Below are positions 6,261 to 14,546 of a stretch of 42,729 nt of DNA, one piece after another. This DNA is from a virus. The stretch is from positions 1 through 42,729 of IMG/VR virus record IMGVR_UViG_3300046825_000021; one strand, 5' to 3'. The position numbers and the translations under genes are program-made. The notes below the pieces were generated by a model. That model was given only the letters and a program-made list of their open reading frames with translations. It ran no database searches and had not been told where the DNA came from. Each line of letters starts with the position of its first letter. Positions within the stretch are counted from its first letter, which is position 1.

Positions 6261-7387
6261 GGCCCCGGGCGCTGGACCTGTTCTGCGGCGGTGGGGGGGT
6301 CACCGAAGGCCTCCGCCGGGCCGGCTTCGAGGTCGTGGGCGTGGACGCCGATCCGAAGTGCGAGCGCTCCTTCGTCGGGCACTCCCGGCTCGGCAAGGCG
6401 GGCGAGCCGCCGGTACTGCGCCACGGGGGACCGGGTCGGACCTGTCCCGGTTGCGCAATGCATCCGCCGGCGGACATCGTCAACCCAGCCGTCTTCGTGC
6501 AAGCCGACGCCCTGGAATTCCTTGACCGGGTGATCGCTGGCCAGCACGGGCACTTTGACTTCATCTGGGCGAGCCCGCCTTGTCAGGCGCACAGCGTCCT
6601 CCGGAAGATCAACCCAGGCCGCGAGTATCCGGACCTCATCCCCGCCACCCGCGAACTCCTCCAGCGCTGGGGCGGGCTGTGGGTGATCGAGAACGTCCCC
6701 GGCGCCCCGCTCGGCGGCGGCGCCTCCTACCTGACGATGCTCTGCGGGACGATGTTCGGTCTCGGCATCGACACTCCCGAGGGCGGCGCCGAGATCCAGC
6801 GGCACCGCCTTTTCGAGACAAGCTTCTGCACAGGCCTCCGGCCCGCCTGCCAGCACGGCCACATCGGCATAGAGAGCCTGACCGTCACCGGCACCGGCAT
6901 GGGGCCGGGTAACCGCGGGAAGGACGCCCACATGGCCGCAAAGAGAGCAGTCGTGACGGTGGTGGGGAAGAAGGGTTTGCCGGGAACGAGCCACTCGCGC
7001 CGCGCTCTCAGCGTGACCGGACATGCGACCGAGGTGTCCGCCGCGAATTGGGGCCGGCGGCGGGAGGTGATCACCGTCTCCGGCGACCGCTGCAACAGCG
7101 CCAACACGCCGCGGGTGATCTGCGTGGCCGGCGGCAAGGCGATGGCGGGAGGGATGATGACGCCACAAGGCGAGTTGAAGCGGCGGGTTCTGACGGTCGC
7201 GGGTGACCACCCAGCGTCCGGCGGCCGCCATCCAGGGAGGCAGACCTTCTCCACCGACGACGCCCGGGCCGCGATGGGAATCGACTGGATGCCGATGGCG
7301 TACCTCAGCCAGGCGATCCCGCCTGAATACGCCCGCTGGATAGGGCTTCAGGCCCTCGCTTTTCTCTCGGATCGGCGGCGGGCATGA
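6257..7387 (+). CDS. DNA (cytosine-5) methyltransferase
   Basis: A 376-residue C5 methyltransferase that transfers a methyl group from S-adenosylmethionine to cytosine in DNA. Motif I is ALDLFCGGGGVTEGLRRAGF (5-24), motif IV is SPPCQ with catalytic Cys 109, motif VI is VIENVPG (143-149), and QRHRLFE is the QxRxR motif. The C-terminal QAIPPEYARWIG closes the cofactor pocket. Between QRHR and the end, the target-recognition region repeats a short strand pattern (LTVTG, VTVVG, LSVTG, ITVSG, ICVAG, LTVAG) six times. No restriction partner is nearby, so it is probably an orphan enzyme protecting phage DNA. It overlaps the next gene by ATGA. Confidence 0.92.
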   Translation: MRPRALDLFCGGGGVTEGLRRAGFEVVGVDADPKCERSFVGHSRLGKAGEPPVLRHGGPGRTCPGCAMHPPADIVNPAVFVQADALEFLDRVIAGQHGHFDFIWASPPCQAHSVLRKINPGREYPDLIPATRELLQRWGGLWVIENVPGAPLGGGASYLTMLCGTMFGLGIDTPEGGAEIQRHRLFETSFCTGLRPACQHGHIGIESLTVTGTGMGPGNRGKDAHMAAKRAVVTVVGKKGLPGTSHSRRALSVTGHATEVSAANWGRRREVITVSGDRCNSANTPRVICVAGGKAMAGGMMTPQGELKRRVLTVAGDHPASGGRHPGRQTFSTDDARAAMGIDWMPMAYLSQAIPPEYARWIGLQALAFLSDRRRA

Positions 7388-7941
7388 GCGCGCCGATGAG
7401 CCGCCGGGAAGATCCTGTGAGGCTCGCCCTGGAAGCCGCCGCCGGCCTGGAGGCGATCCTCGCCAGCGATCCCGAGCTCGCCGACCTCGCGCACCACCTC
7501 GGGCCGCTGGTGGCGGAGCTGCGGGCGCGGGCGGGGCTCCTGGACGCCCTCCCGACGACGCGCGGCGGCTTCGCAGCGTTTTGGGCGCGGTTCTGGTCTG
7601 CGAACCCGGTGAAGGTCGGCAAGCTCGCGGCTGAGAAGGCGGCCCAGCTGGCGCGCCGACGCTCGGACTGGCCAGGGGACGAGGAAGTGCTCGCCGCGCT
7701 AGAAAGGCAAAAAGGCTCCCCTCGATGGCAGGCAGGTGTGCGCCCCAACCCCGAAACCTGGTTTCGGCAAGGGCGATGGATGGATGATCCAGCCTCCCTG
7801 ACCGCGATCGGCGGCAACGGCAAGCCGCGCGACGAAGCGCCGGCGGGGCTCCCGGAGAGTGTTCGGCGGAAGTGGCCGTACATGGAGAGGTGTGAGCGGG
7901 CTCTCGTCCTGGAGAACTTGGCGTTGGGGGCATATCGATGA
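7384..7941 (+). CDS. replication-protein-like C-terminal domain protein, 185 aa
   Basis: The C-terminal half reads FAAFWARFW..NPVKVGKLAAEKA, then P-N-P-E-T-W-F-R-Q-G-R-W-M-D-D. This is the pattern found at the ends of phage O-type replication initiators (F-W-x-x-Y-P-x-K-V-G-K ... P-x-T-W-L-x-x-x-R-W-D). The N-terminal 65 residues are an Ala/Leu/Glu-rich helix without a recognisable DNA-binding domain. It could help load a host helicase; this is an inference from the tail motif alone. Coupled to both neighbours by ATGA overlaps. Confidence 0.6.
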   Translation: MSAPMSRREDPVRLALEAAAGLEAILASDPELADLAHHLGPLVAELRARAGLLDALPTTRGGFAAFWARFWSANPVKVGKLAAEKAAQLARRRSDWPGDEEVLAALERQKGSPRWQAGVRPNPETWFRQGRWMDDPASLTAIGGNGKPRDEAPAGLPESVRRKWPYMERCERALVLENLALGAYR

Positions 7942-8132
7942 CCATCATCATGCCGGAAGACGAGATCAGACTCAGCGAAATATACGAGCGTCTTCGCTTA
8001 CTGGTGGGTCAGCCGGACACGGAGCGGGCCGGGGAGGAGGCTGAAGCGTTTTTGTTGGAGGCGGCCGAGATCTGTGGAGTCCCCGCGGACCTCCTCGACG
8101 CCTACAGAACCGTCAAGAGGTGGTACGCGTGA
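7938..8132 (+). CDS. hypothetical acidic protein, 64 aa
   Basis: Short, acidic and mostly helical (DEIRLSEIYERLRLLVG, then EAEAFLLEAAEICG), ending VKRWYA. No family recognised. It overlaps the gene before it by ATGA and the one after by GTGA, so it belongs to the same translated string. Confidence 0.55.
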   Translation: MTIIMPEDEIRLSEIYERLRLLVGQPDTERAGEEAEAFLLEAAEICGVPADLLDAYRTVKRWYA

Positions 8133-8341
8133 GCGACTACGACGGCGAGTACCACCAGCAGCCGCTCCAGCCTGAGGTGCACGAGCTGGACTCCTGCGGT
8201 TGCCTGAAGCCGTCCGGGTGCTACGGTCGGCACGGGTGGCACTTCAACGGCGACGGAGCGGCCTACGAGCGCTGCCCGGCGCACGCGGCGGCGGTGAAGA
8301 GGAGCGGAGGAAGGAAACAAACGACGAGGAGGAGGCGATGA
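8129..8341 (+). CDS. small Cys/His-rich protein, 70 aa
   Basis: GTG start in the stop of the previous gene; an in-frame GTG at 8120 is an alternative. The middle has SCGCLKPSGC and CPAH with His between them (GRHGWHF), consistent with one bound zinc. The tail is very basic (GGRKQTTRRRR). A role in binding nucleic acid is possible; the family is not recognised. Its stop overlaps the next start (ATGA). Confidence 0.55.
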   Translation: MSDYDGEYHQQPLQPEVHELDSCGCLKPSGCYGRHGWHFNGDGAAYERCPAHAAAVKRSGGRKQTTRRRR

Positions 8342-8736
8342 AAAACGACACAGCGGCCTGCCTGTCGGGCGGCAGAGTAAGGCAAGGCCAGTATGCGACG
8401 ACGGACGCCGATGGACTCCAGGGAACCTTCTTTGTTCGCTGCCAACTCACGGGGCGGATGCTGCGAATCCTCGCCAGCGACGGGCGGGACTGGCAGGAAG
8501 CGGACTTGCCTGGTCCTGCGTGGGAGCACGTCTCTGTGTCTCTCGCGGAGGATGACAGACGGACCCCCTGCTGGGCCGAGATGTGTTGGGCCAAGGGGCT
8601 GTTCTGGCGCGACCAGGAGACCGTGGTCCAGTTCCACCCGCCGAAGTCCAGCTACGTCAACACGCACGCCGGTTGCCTCCATCTCTGGAAGCCGGTCGGC
8701 GTCGAGATCCCAATACCTCCCCAGGTGTGCGTATGA
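8338..8736 (+). CDS. conserved phage protein, DUF7694-like, 132 aa
   Basis: The second half (WEHVSVSLAEDD..TPCWAEMCWAKGLFW, VVQFHPPKSSYVN, GCLHLWKP) has the W-E-H-V-S-V-S ... P-x-W-x-E-M-C ... Q-F-H-P ... Y-V-N ... L-H-L-W order. That order is shared by a widespread uncharacterised phage and prophage family. Conserved Cys and His residues hint at a metal site, but no activity is known. ATGA overlaps on both sides, with GGAGGAGG before the start. Confidence 0.65.
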   Translation: MKNDTAACLSGGRVRQGQYATTDADGLQGTFFVRCQLTGRMLRILASDGRDWQEADLPGPAWEHVSVSLAEDDRRTPCWAEMCWAKGLFWRDQETVVQFHPPKSSYVNTHAGCLHLWKPVGVEIPIPPQVCV

Positions 8737-8927
8737 CGGACATCGGCCCGGTCTCCGCCTTCGTGCGCAGCATGCCGGGACTCCAGCTCAAGGCGGCTGT
8801 CTTCCCTGGGGGCTTCTTCTTCCTCGTGTTCGCCTGCGCTCCGACGCGGCCGGCCGGTGGGCACGATCACTTTCAGGTGGAACCGGGCTTCGATCGCGAC
8901 CGCTTGGTGGCCGGGAGGGCCTGGTGA
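8733..8927 (+). CDS. hypothetical protein, 64 aa
   Basis: Short product with a hydrophobic centre (LKAAVFPGGFFFLVFACA) that could be buried or membrane-inserted, and an acidic C-terminal part. No family recognised. It is kept because its start and stop are coupled to the flanking genes by ATGA and GTGA. Confidence 0.5.
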   Translation: MTDIGPVSAFVRSMPGLQLKAAVFPGGFFFLVFACAPTRPAGGHDHFQVEPGFDRDRLVAGRAW

Positions 8928-10054
8928 GAGCGCGCCTCCTTCGGCCCCCGTTTCCGTGGTTCGGCGGGAAGGCACGCGTCGCCGGCCTGATCTGGGAGCG
9001 CATCGGCGACGTCAGGAACTACGTCGAGCCTTTCTTCGGGGGCGGGAGCGTGCTGCTCGGCCGGTTCTCCGAGCCCAAGATCGAGACGGTCAACGACGCC
9101 GATGGCTACCTTGCCAACTTCTGGCGAGCCGTCGCCGCGGATCCAGACCGGGTCGCCAGCTTCGCCGACTGGCCGGTGAACGAGGTTGACTTGCACGCCC
9201 GCCACCGCTGGCTCGTCGAGACCGGCCGGGAGAGGGTCGAGCGCCTCAAGAGCGATCCCGAGTACTTCGACGCGAAGGTGGCCGGATGGTGGGTGTGGGG
9301 GCAGTGTCTGTGGATCGGCTCGGGCTGGTGCACACGGCCGGAATGGACCGGACGGGCGAATGGTGCGGGGAAGCCGCGCGGAATCAACGGCGGCAAGGGT
9401 ATCAACCCGCTCCGCGTCGTCGAGAAGCGGCCCGCCTTGACCGGTAACGGCGGGGGCGTAGGCGTCCATGCGCCAGGGCTCGGCTCAGCCGGCCACCAGA
9501 AGCGCCCCATCCTTCAGCAAAGCAAGAGCGGGCGCGGCGTCCTCCGTCTCGCCCACCAGGTGCCCGATCTCTCGGGCGACTCTGGCGCTGCGGGCCGAGG
9601 TATTCACGCCTCCGGATTCCTCACGAAGAGCGGCGGACTGCAGGCGTACATGCAAGCCCTGTCCGATCGCCTCCGCCGCGTCCGGGTCTGCTGCGGCGAC
9701 TTCGAGCGCATCCTGAGGCCAGCCGTCACCACGTGCATCGGTACCACCGGCGTGCTCCTCGATCCGCCCTACCCCGAGGAGGGGCGCGCAATCTGCTACT
9801 CCTACGACGGCGACGGCGTGTGGTGGCGGGCCTATCAGTGGGCGATCGACAACGGCGCGAATCCGGACCTCCGCATCGTACTCTGCGGCTACAAGCACCA
9901 CGGCGCGGTGTTTCCACCCGGCTGGACGGAGGCGGCGTGGAAGGCGAGCGGAGGGTACGCCAGGAGCGTGAGGGGAAAGGCTAACGCGCTGAGGGAGCGC
10001 ATTTGGTTCTCGCCGCACTGCCTCCGTGCAAACCAGGGGAGTCTCTTTACCTGA
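8924..10054 (+). CDS. D12-class DNA adenine-N6 methyltransferase
   Basis: A 376-residue Dam-like enzyme methylating adenine N6 in DNA. The N-terminus has FPWFGGKARVAG (10-21, the W-x-G-G-K motif) and VEPFFGGGSVLL (34-45, cofactor motif). NDADGYLANFWRAV follows, and the catalytic DPPY is at about 280-283. The end has ERIWFSPHCL, also typical. A long Gly-rich insertion (about 115-205) separates motif I from the catalytic half and may be the target-recognition part. GTG start in the previous stop. It is the last gene of the rightward unit, and its stop overlaps that of the leftward unit by eight bases. No matching endonuclease was seen. Confidence 0.88.
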   Translation: MRARLLRPPFPWFGGKARVAGLIWERIGDVRNYVEPFFGGGSVLLGRFSEPKIETVNDADGYLANFWRAVAADPDRVASFADWPVNEVDLHARHRWLVETGRERVERLKSDPEYFDAKVAGWWVWGQCLWIGSGWCTRPEWTGRANGAGKPRGINGGKGINPLRVVEKRPALTGNGGGVGVHAPGLGSAGHQKRPILQQSKSGRGVLRLAHQVPDLSGDSGAAGRGIHASGFLTKSGGLQAYMQALSDRLRRVRVCCGDFERILRPAVTTCIGTTGVLLDPPYPEEGRAICYSYDGDGVWWRAYQWAIDNGANPDLRIVLCGYKHHGAVFPPGWTEAAWKASGGYARSVRGKANALRERIWFSPHCLRANQGSLFT

Positions 10055-13000
10055 CCTTCTGCCGCAACCCGGGGATGCCCAGCATCTCCTCTTCGCCGAG
10101 CTGCTCCAAGATTCCGCCCCGGGCCTTCCGCCGGCGGGACTCGATGTGCTTCCAGCCGGCCTCCTGGAGGATCTTTTCCGAGAGGTCATGCTCGCCGCGC
10201 TGGTCGAGCACGCGGGCGAGGCGCTGGACGTCGGGCGGAATGGACATGCCGCGCACCCACTCACCCACAGGGCGCGTCCAGTCCTGGCGCGCATCGCGGA
10301 CCGCCCGGGCGGTCGTCTCGTAGAAGGGGACCTGCTCCATGTTGCCCCAGAAGGCATTCGAGAGGCCCTGCGCGATGTCCTTCTCCCGGAAAACCGCGTT
10401 GCCGGACTGGATGATTTCGAACGCTCCCTGATGCAGCACCATGTGAGGGATGCGCACATCTCCTACTTCGATTTCTCCCGGTTGGAGATCGGTCGCCCGT
10501 CTGTGTTGGCCCGGCACAAAGTAACCGCCGGCTTTGATCAGGCCGGCCGCAGCGAGAGCGAACAGTGGCGCCCCGATGAGCCCCTTCTTGAGCTGGCGCA
10601 TGATGAGCTCGGCCTCACCCGGCGCGGAGAGCTTTAGGCCGGCGCGCACCACATCCCCAAGATTCGAAGCGGCTTCATCGGCCAGCGCCTTCCTCCCCCT
10701 CGAGATGACGCGCCCCATCTTGGTCGCGCTCTTCGGAAGGCCGAAAGCGTAGTGCGTCACGTCGGTGACGAAGTTGGTAGGCACTTTGACGATTGGAAGC
10801 TGAGTCCTGACCGCCGTCTTGCTCATCTTTTCCAGCAGCGACTCGTTCGGCATCGGGCCGAGCGAACGGTTGAACCGCTCCACGAGGCGGTGGTCGCCCA
10901 TGTAGATCTCATCGTAGGCGTAGGCGCGGGCCTTGCCGTCCATGACGCGCTGGGTCAAGGGGTTCAGGAGCTGCTCTCCCTCGCCCGTCTTGAGGAGATG
11001 CCCCGCTTGCTTCTCCATAGCGAAGTAGTAGGCCGAGATTTTCGCGGGCGCTTTGATGGCCCCGTGACCCCGTCCCGGGTAGTCCATCCACTCCGGCACC
11101 CCGGGGTTGAAGTGATCCTTGCCGGCGGCCAGATCGAAGGCGCCCTCCCCGTGGCGCAGAACGCCTTTGGCCTCCTCCCACGACTCGCGAGAGAAGAACT
11201 TCGCGTAGCTCTTGGCCACCGCTGACAGGGAGCCCCCGCCCTCGATCGGCGCCTCGGCTGCGAAGTGCGTGACCACGGGGAGCTTGGAGACCCCGGCGCT
11301 GGCAAGTTCTTCGATAGGGCGCAGGATCAAGGCGCGGGTGGACGCCGCAGCCAGTATCTTTTGCGGCGTGGCGAAAAGGCCGGACAGTTTTAGGAAGCGG
11401 CCCCAGCCCGCTGTCCAGTCCATCGCCTTCTCGAAGCCCGTCCGATTTGCGGCTTCTCGGACGGCAATGATCCGGTCTGCCTGGCGCCGCAAGCGGGCAA
11501 CCTCGGCGCGGGCGGCGTGCAGTGCCTCGTCCGCCGGGAGCGGCGCGCGGGCGGCGCGCGGACGGATCTCCCCAGAGGCGAGCTGTTGCTCCAGGTCGGA
11601 GACGGCGGCGCCGGCGCGCTTCTTAGCGGCGCCGAGCCGTTCCGGATCGGACAGCGGACCGCGGCCCGGCCCGAGCTTCGCCGCCTCGGCCTCCCATCGC
11701 TGCGCCTCCGCTTCGAGCTTCCCGCGCAGGTCCGGGGCGAGGCGAGGGTCCTGGAGCCGCCCGCGGACGTCCTCCAGGGCGTTGAGGACGCGCGCTTTTT
11801 GGCGGAGCCTAGGGAGGTCCCCCTCGACGGCCTGGCGCGCCGCCTGCTCGGCCCTAGGCCCGCTGCCGGCGATGACATCGCGCACGTCACGGGGCTCCAG
11901 CTCAGCAAGGTAAGGCTTCGCCTCCGTGTACAGGCCATCCACCAGATCCTGGAGGTTCGTTACGCCGGCCTGGATCCTGTTTTTCGCCTTCTTGGCGAGG
12001 ATGCCGGCGAGCTCGGGGTCCAGGCCGGCCCGCGGCGTACTGGCGCGAGCGGCGAAAACCTTGGTGAGGGCGTCGTTTTCAGCATCGAGGACGGCGCGCG
12101 TAGTGCCCCGGGAGCTCCCGCGGGCCGCCCGCGCCCCCTGCCGCGCCTGGTACGCCACCACCCGCTGGGCTTCCAGCTTCATGGCGCGCTCCTCGGCGGC
12201 GGCGGCGCGGGCCTGGGCCTCCTCCAGCTTGGCCGAGATCTCGGCGAGCTTCTGGCGGACCGGTGCCGGCGCCTCCGCCCCGTTGGCGACCGTGTACCGG
12301 CGGTCGAGCGTGAGCGCCGAGTAATCCTCAGCGATGAGCTTCTGCCGGGCACGGCCGGCACGGCCCCACACGGTGCCGGCGCGGTCCAGGGCCTGGTCGG
12401 AGGCGTCACGCGCGGCGGCGATCGACTGGCGGCGGACGGCGGCGAGCGCCGCGGCCTCCGAGTCCCCCGCCTTCAGCGCGTCGGCCTCAGCGCTGAGAGC
12501 TTCCCGATAGTCGAGCGTCAAATGCATGCGGTCGTGAAGCAGGAGATCGTTCTCGACGTCTGAGAGTTGGCGCGGCTTCTCGGCCACCTGCTGAGCCAGT
12601 GCCCGCGCGTGTCCGGGGTCCTGCTCGTAAAGCGCCTTCGCCTCCTCCCAGGTGGCGCTCTCGCTGCGGGCAAGGCGCTCGACTTCCGGGAGGCCGGCGG
12701 CGGCCCGCTCGGCGCGGGTCACAGAGTGCTTGGTGCCGGTGGTGGTGGCTGTCTGTACCCCCGTTGTAGGGACAGTGCTCACGGCGGCCGGCGGGTCGAC
12801 GGTATTCAAGCCCCGCGCGTTCGCCATAGAGGGAGCCGCAGGCGGCTCGATCCCCAGCATCCGCATGGTCTCGTCCACCTGAGCGAACGGGTGGGAGGCC
12901 TGCTCTGCGGCGGCTTCCTCACCAATCGCGAGAGACCGCTGCGCCAGATCTCCGGCAGGCCCCGGGGCTGCGCGCAGCCCAAGCCGCTGGAGCTGCTCGG

Positions 13001-13751
13001 CTTCGTCGCCAGCGAGCCCCACTGGCCCGACGTGCGGCACCTCCCGCGGCAGCTCGGCCGGCATGCCCGACATGACCTTTGCGCGGCGGGCCAGCAGGGC
13101 GGCCTCCTCGGGGGTGTGCTGGGCGATGTCGCGGACGATCGGGGCGGCCACCCGCTCTCCGCCGCGCGAAGCGGCCTTCTCCGCCGCTCTGGCCGCCCCT
13201 CCGCTCTCTCCCAGCGGGATCATGAAGCCGAGCCCCTCGCCGACCGTGTCCGCCAGCGCGGAGGCCGTGGGAGACGGGTAGGGAAGCTCTCTCTGGGCCT
13301 CCTTGGCCGCTTCGTATTGCCGGTGGATGTCCGCCCTGCCGCCCTTGATGTCGAGGAAGCTCCCCGGCTTGGCGCCGAAGTCGGGATAAGCCTCGACGGG
13401 GAAGGGGCTCTCGGGGGTGTCCTGCTCTGGCACCATGGCCGAACCGGAAGGGCCGCCACCAAGGAAGGGCGCGAGGGTTGATCCCAGCTCAGGGAAGGAC
13501 GCGGCCCCCTCTCCCGCGCTGGTAATTATCCTGTTCGCCATGGTGCCCAGCCGCTCGCCTATGCCGGGCTCGGGGGCGGGCGTCACGGCGGGCTCCTGCC
13601 CCTCCCGCGGTGTCGGCCTGGTCTCATAGCTCCCATCCGGCCGCCGCCGCTTCTGGACAAGCGGCGAGCCGGTGGGCTCCCATCCGTCATCCTCCGCGGG
13701 CCGGGAGACAGTTCGAAGGGCGGAGTCAAAAGCGTCCCAGGGGCTGGACAT
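10047..13751 (-). CDS. very large internal virion / polyvalent-type protein, 1234 aa
   Basis: The longest gene and the last of the leftward unit. The first 330 residues are Pro/Ala/Glu-rich. Long helices follow, with coiled-coil stretches (KLAEISAKLEEAQARAAAAEER). The C-terminal third has RTQLPIVKVPTNFVTDV, a hydrophobic segment (GLIGAPLFALAAAGLIKAGGY) and FWGNMEQVPFYETT, a set seen at the ends of giant phage polyvalent and ejection proteins. Size, position after other internal-protein candidates and the membrane-like segment suggest a protein carried in the capsid and injected with DNA. No transglycosylase or methyltransferase motif was found. Only a weak ribosome site precedes the ATG. Confidence 0.75.
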   Translation of the reverse strand: MSSPWDAFDSALRTVSRPAEDDGWEPTGSPLVQKRRRPDGSYETRPTPREGQEPAVTPAPEPGIGERLGTMANRIITSAGEGAASFPELGSTLAPFLGGGPSGSAMVPEQDTPESPFPVEAYPDFGAKPGSFLDIKGGRADIHRQYEAAKEAQRELPYPSPTASALADTVGEGLGFMIPLGESGGAARAAEKAASRGGERVAAPIVRDIAQHTPEEAALLARRAKVMSGMPAELPREVPHVGPVGLAGDEAEQLQRLGLRAAPGPAGDLAQRSLAIGEEAAAEQASHPFAQVDETMRMLGIEPPAAPSMANARGLNTVDPPAAVSTVPTTGVQTATTTGTKHSVTRAERAAAGLPEVERLARSESATWEEAKALYEQDPGHARALAQQVAEKPRQLSDVENDLLLHDRMHLTLDYREALSAEADALKAGDSEAAALAAVRRQSIAAARDASDQALDRAGTVWGRAGRARQKLIAEDYSALTLDRRYTVANGAEAPAPVRQKLAEISAKLEEAQARAAAAEERAMKLEAQRVVAYQARQGARAARGSSRGTTRAVLDAENDALTKVFAARASTPRAGLDPELAGILAKKAKNRIQAGVTNLQDLVDGLYTEAKPYLAELEPRDVRDVIAGSGPRAEQAARQAVEGDLPRLRQKARVLNALEDVRGRLQDPRLAPDLRGKLEAEAQRWEAEAAKLGPGRGPLSDPERLGAAKKRAGAAVSDLEQQLASGEIRPRAARAPLPADEALHAARAEVARLRRQADRIIAVREAANRTGFEKAMDWTAGWGRFLKLSGLFATPQKILAAASTRALILRPIEELASAGVSKLPVVTHFAAEAPIEGGGSLSAVAKSYAKFFSRESWEEAKGVLRHGEGAFDLAAGKDHFNPGVPEWMDYPGRGHGAIKAPAKISAYYFAMEKQAGHLLKTGEGEQLLNPLTQRVMDGKARAYAYDEIYMGDHRLVERFNRSLGPMPNESLLEKMSKTAVRTQLPIVKVPTNFVTDVTHYAFGLPKSATKMGRVISRGRKALADEAASNLGDVVRAGLKLSAPGEAELIMRQLKKGLIGAPLFALAAAGLIKAGGYFVPGQHRRATDLQPGEIEVGDVRIPHMVLHQGAFEIIQSGNAVFREKDIAQGLSNAFWGNMEQVPFYETTARAVRDARQDWTRPVGEWVRGMSIPPDVQRLARVLDQRGEHDLSEKILQEAGWKHIESRRRKARGGILEQLGEEEMLGIPGLRQKVR

Positions 13752-13773
13752 CAGGCGGCCTCTGGGGCATAAT
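13745..13773 (+). promoter_or_regulatory. promoter of the inserted rightward cassette
   Basis: TGGACA at 13745-13750 (5 of 6 to consensus), 17 bases, then CATAAT at 13768-13773. It lies on the strand opposite to the surrounding late genes and reads into 13784. If transcription starts at about 13780 the message would be nearly leaderless, which conflicts with the ribosome site at 13774-13779; the true start may be slightly upstream. Confidence 0.5.
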
Positions 13774-13787
13774 GGAGGGCATTATGC
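13767..13787. promoter_or_regulatory. inverted repeat over -10, ribosome site and start codon
   Basis: GCATAATG GAGGG CATTATGC is a perfect 8+5+8 inverted repeat. Its left arm contains the -10 box, its loop the Shine-Dalgarno and its right arm the ATG at 13784. As DNA it could be an operator; as RNA the hairpin would hide the start codon. Confidence 0.55.
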
Positions 13788-14275
13788 GACATGAATGGAC
13801 CGAAGAGCGCCCCGGGGACACCCTCACCCACAGCGTAGACGACGAAGGAGGGGGGGTGCACGTGGCAACGCGGCACAGCAGCAGGCCTTTGTACCAGCAG
13901 CCTCTTGATGGATCGAACGAGCGGGTCTTCCCGTTCGCCCGCCAGATCCTCCGCCTCGCCGAGGAGGTCGAGCGCCTTGCCTCCGAAAATGCCGCCCTGA
14001 AGGAGACCCTCGCCGACCAGCAGCGGGCCGAGCGCTGGCTGGCCGGCTGTCGGTGGGCCGCCCGCCTGTCCCTCCTCGTTGCCGACTTCAGAGACCGAGC
14101 CACCCTGCTCCGCGGGTCCACCACCTGGGAGCAGGCCTACCGGCAGGCGGCCATCGACCTGGAGGAGGTCGTCGAACAGCTTGCCGAGAAGCGCCACGAG
14201 CCTGCCCAGGTTGCCGACCTCATTGGAGGCGCTCAAGGCGAGCTTTGCGGCGACACGCCGAAGAGAAAGGAGTGA
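13784..14275 (+). CDS. inserted-cassette protein with heptad helix, 163 aa
   Basis: First gene of a rightward pair inside the leftward late region. The start at 13784 has GGAGGG four bases before it; ATG 13772 is in frame but lies in the -10 box. Residues about 45-90 are a Leu/Glu/Ala heptad helix (ARQILRLAEEVERLASENAALKETLADQQ), and a second helix (YRQAAIDLEEVVEQLAEK) follows near the end, so it is probably a coiled-coil dimer. Family and function are not recognised. Opposite orientation and its own promoter mark it as a moron-type addition. Confidence 0.65.
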   Translation: MRHEWTEERPGDTLTHSVDDEGGGVHVATRHSSRPLYQQPLDGSNERVFPFARQILRLAEEVERLASENAALKETLADQQRAERWLAGCRWAARLSLLVADFRDRATLLRGSTTWEQAYRQAAIDLEEVVEQLAEKRHEPAQVADLIGGAQGELCGDTPKRKE

Positions 14276-14281
14276 GCCGTA

Positions 14282-14521
14282 ATGGACGCAAACGCGTGGA
14301 CTGACCGAGACATTGAACTCGCTTTCACCGACGGTGTCAACGAAGGCAAGGCCGACGAGCGCGCCCGCATCCGCCGGGAGCTGCTGGAGGTCAACGAGTT
14401 GCAAGTCGCCGGACCGGAGATCTTTCTGTGGGCGCCCAGCGGGCGCCGCATCGGCGGCGAAGACCAGCTCGAAGTCATCCGGTTCGGAGAGCTGATAGAT
14501 CGCATCTGCCCTGGGGAGTGA
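14282..14521 (+). CDS. small protein with ERARIR...DRICP module, 79 aa
   Basis: Second cassette gene, six bases after the first, with AAAGGAG upstream. It contains DERARIRRELLEV and ends LIDRICPGE. The 76-residue protein at 39619-39849 has ERARIRQEFLEEL and LDRICPEE in the same order, so the two share a module. E-R-x-R-I-R followed by a C-terminal D-x-I is common in small phage proteins of unknown role. It ends 25 bases from the convergent late gene, and the only symmetric sequence between them is the palindrome CGCGATCGCG. Confidence 0.6.
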   Translation: MDANAWTDRDIELAFTDGVNEGKADERARIRRELLEVNELQVAGPEIFLWAPSGRRIGGEDQLEVIRFGELIDRICPGE

Positions 14522-14546
14522 GCAAACCTTCTCGCGATCGCGCACG

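Noticed and set aside
10047-10054. Terminator where the two transcription units meet
   Set aside because: The stops overlap by eight bases and no stem-loop with a U-run is visible nearby.
14522-14546. Terminator between convergent genes
   Set aside because: Only the loop-less palindrome CGCGATCGCG is present, with no U-run.
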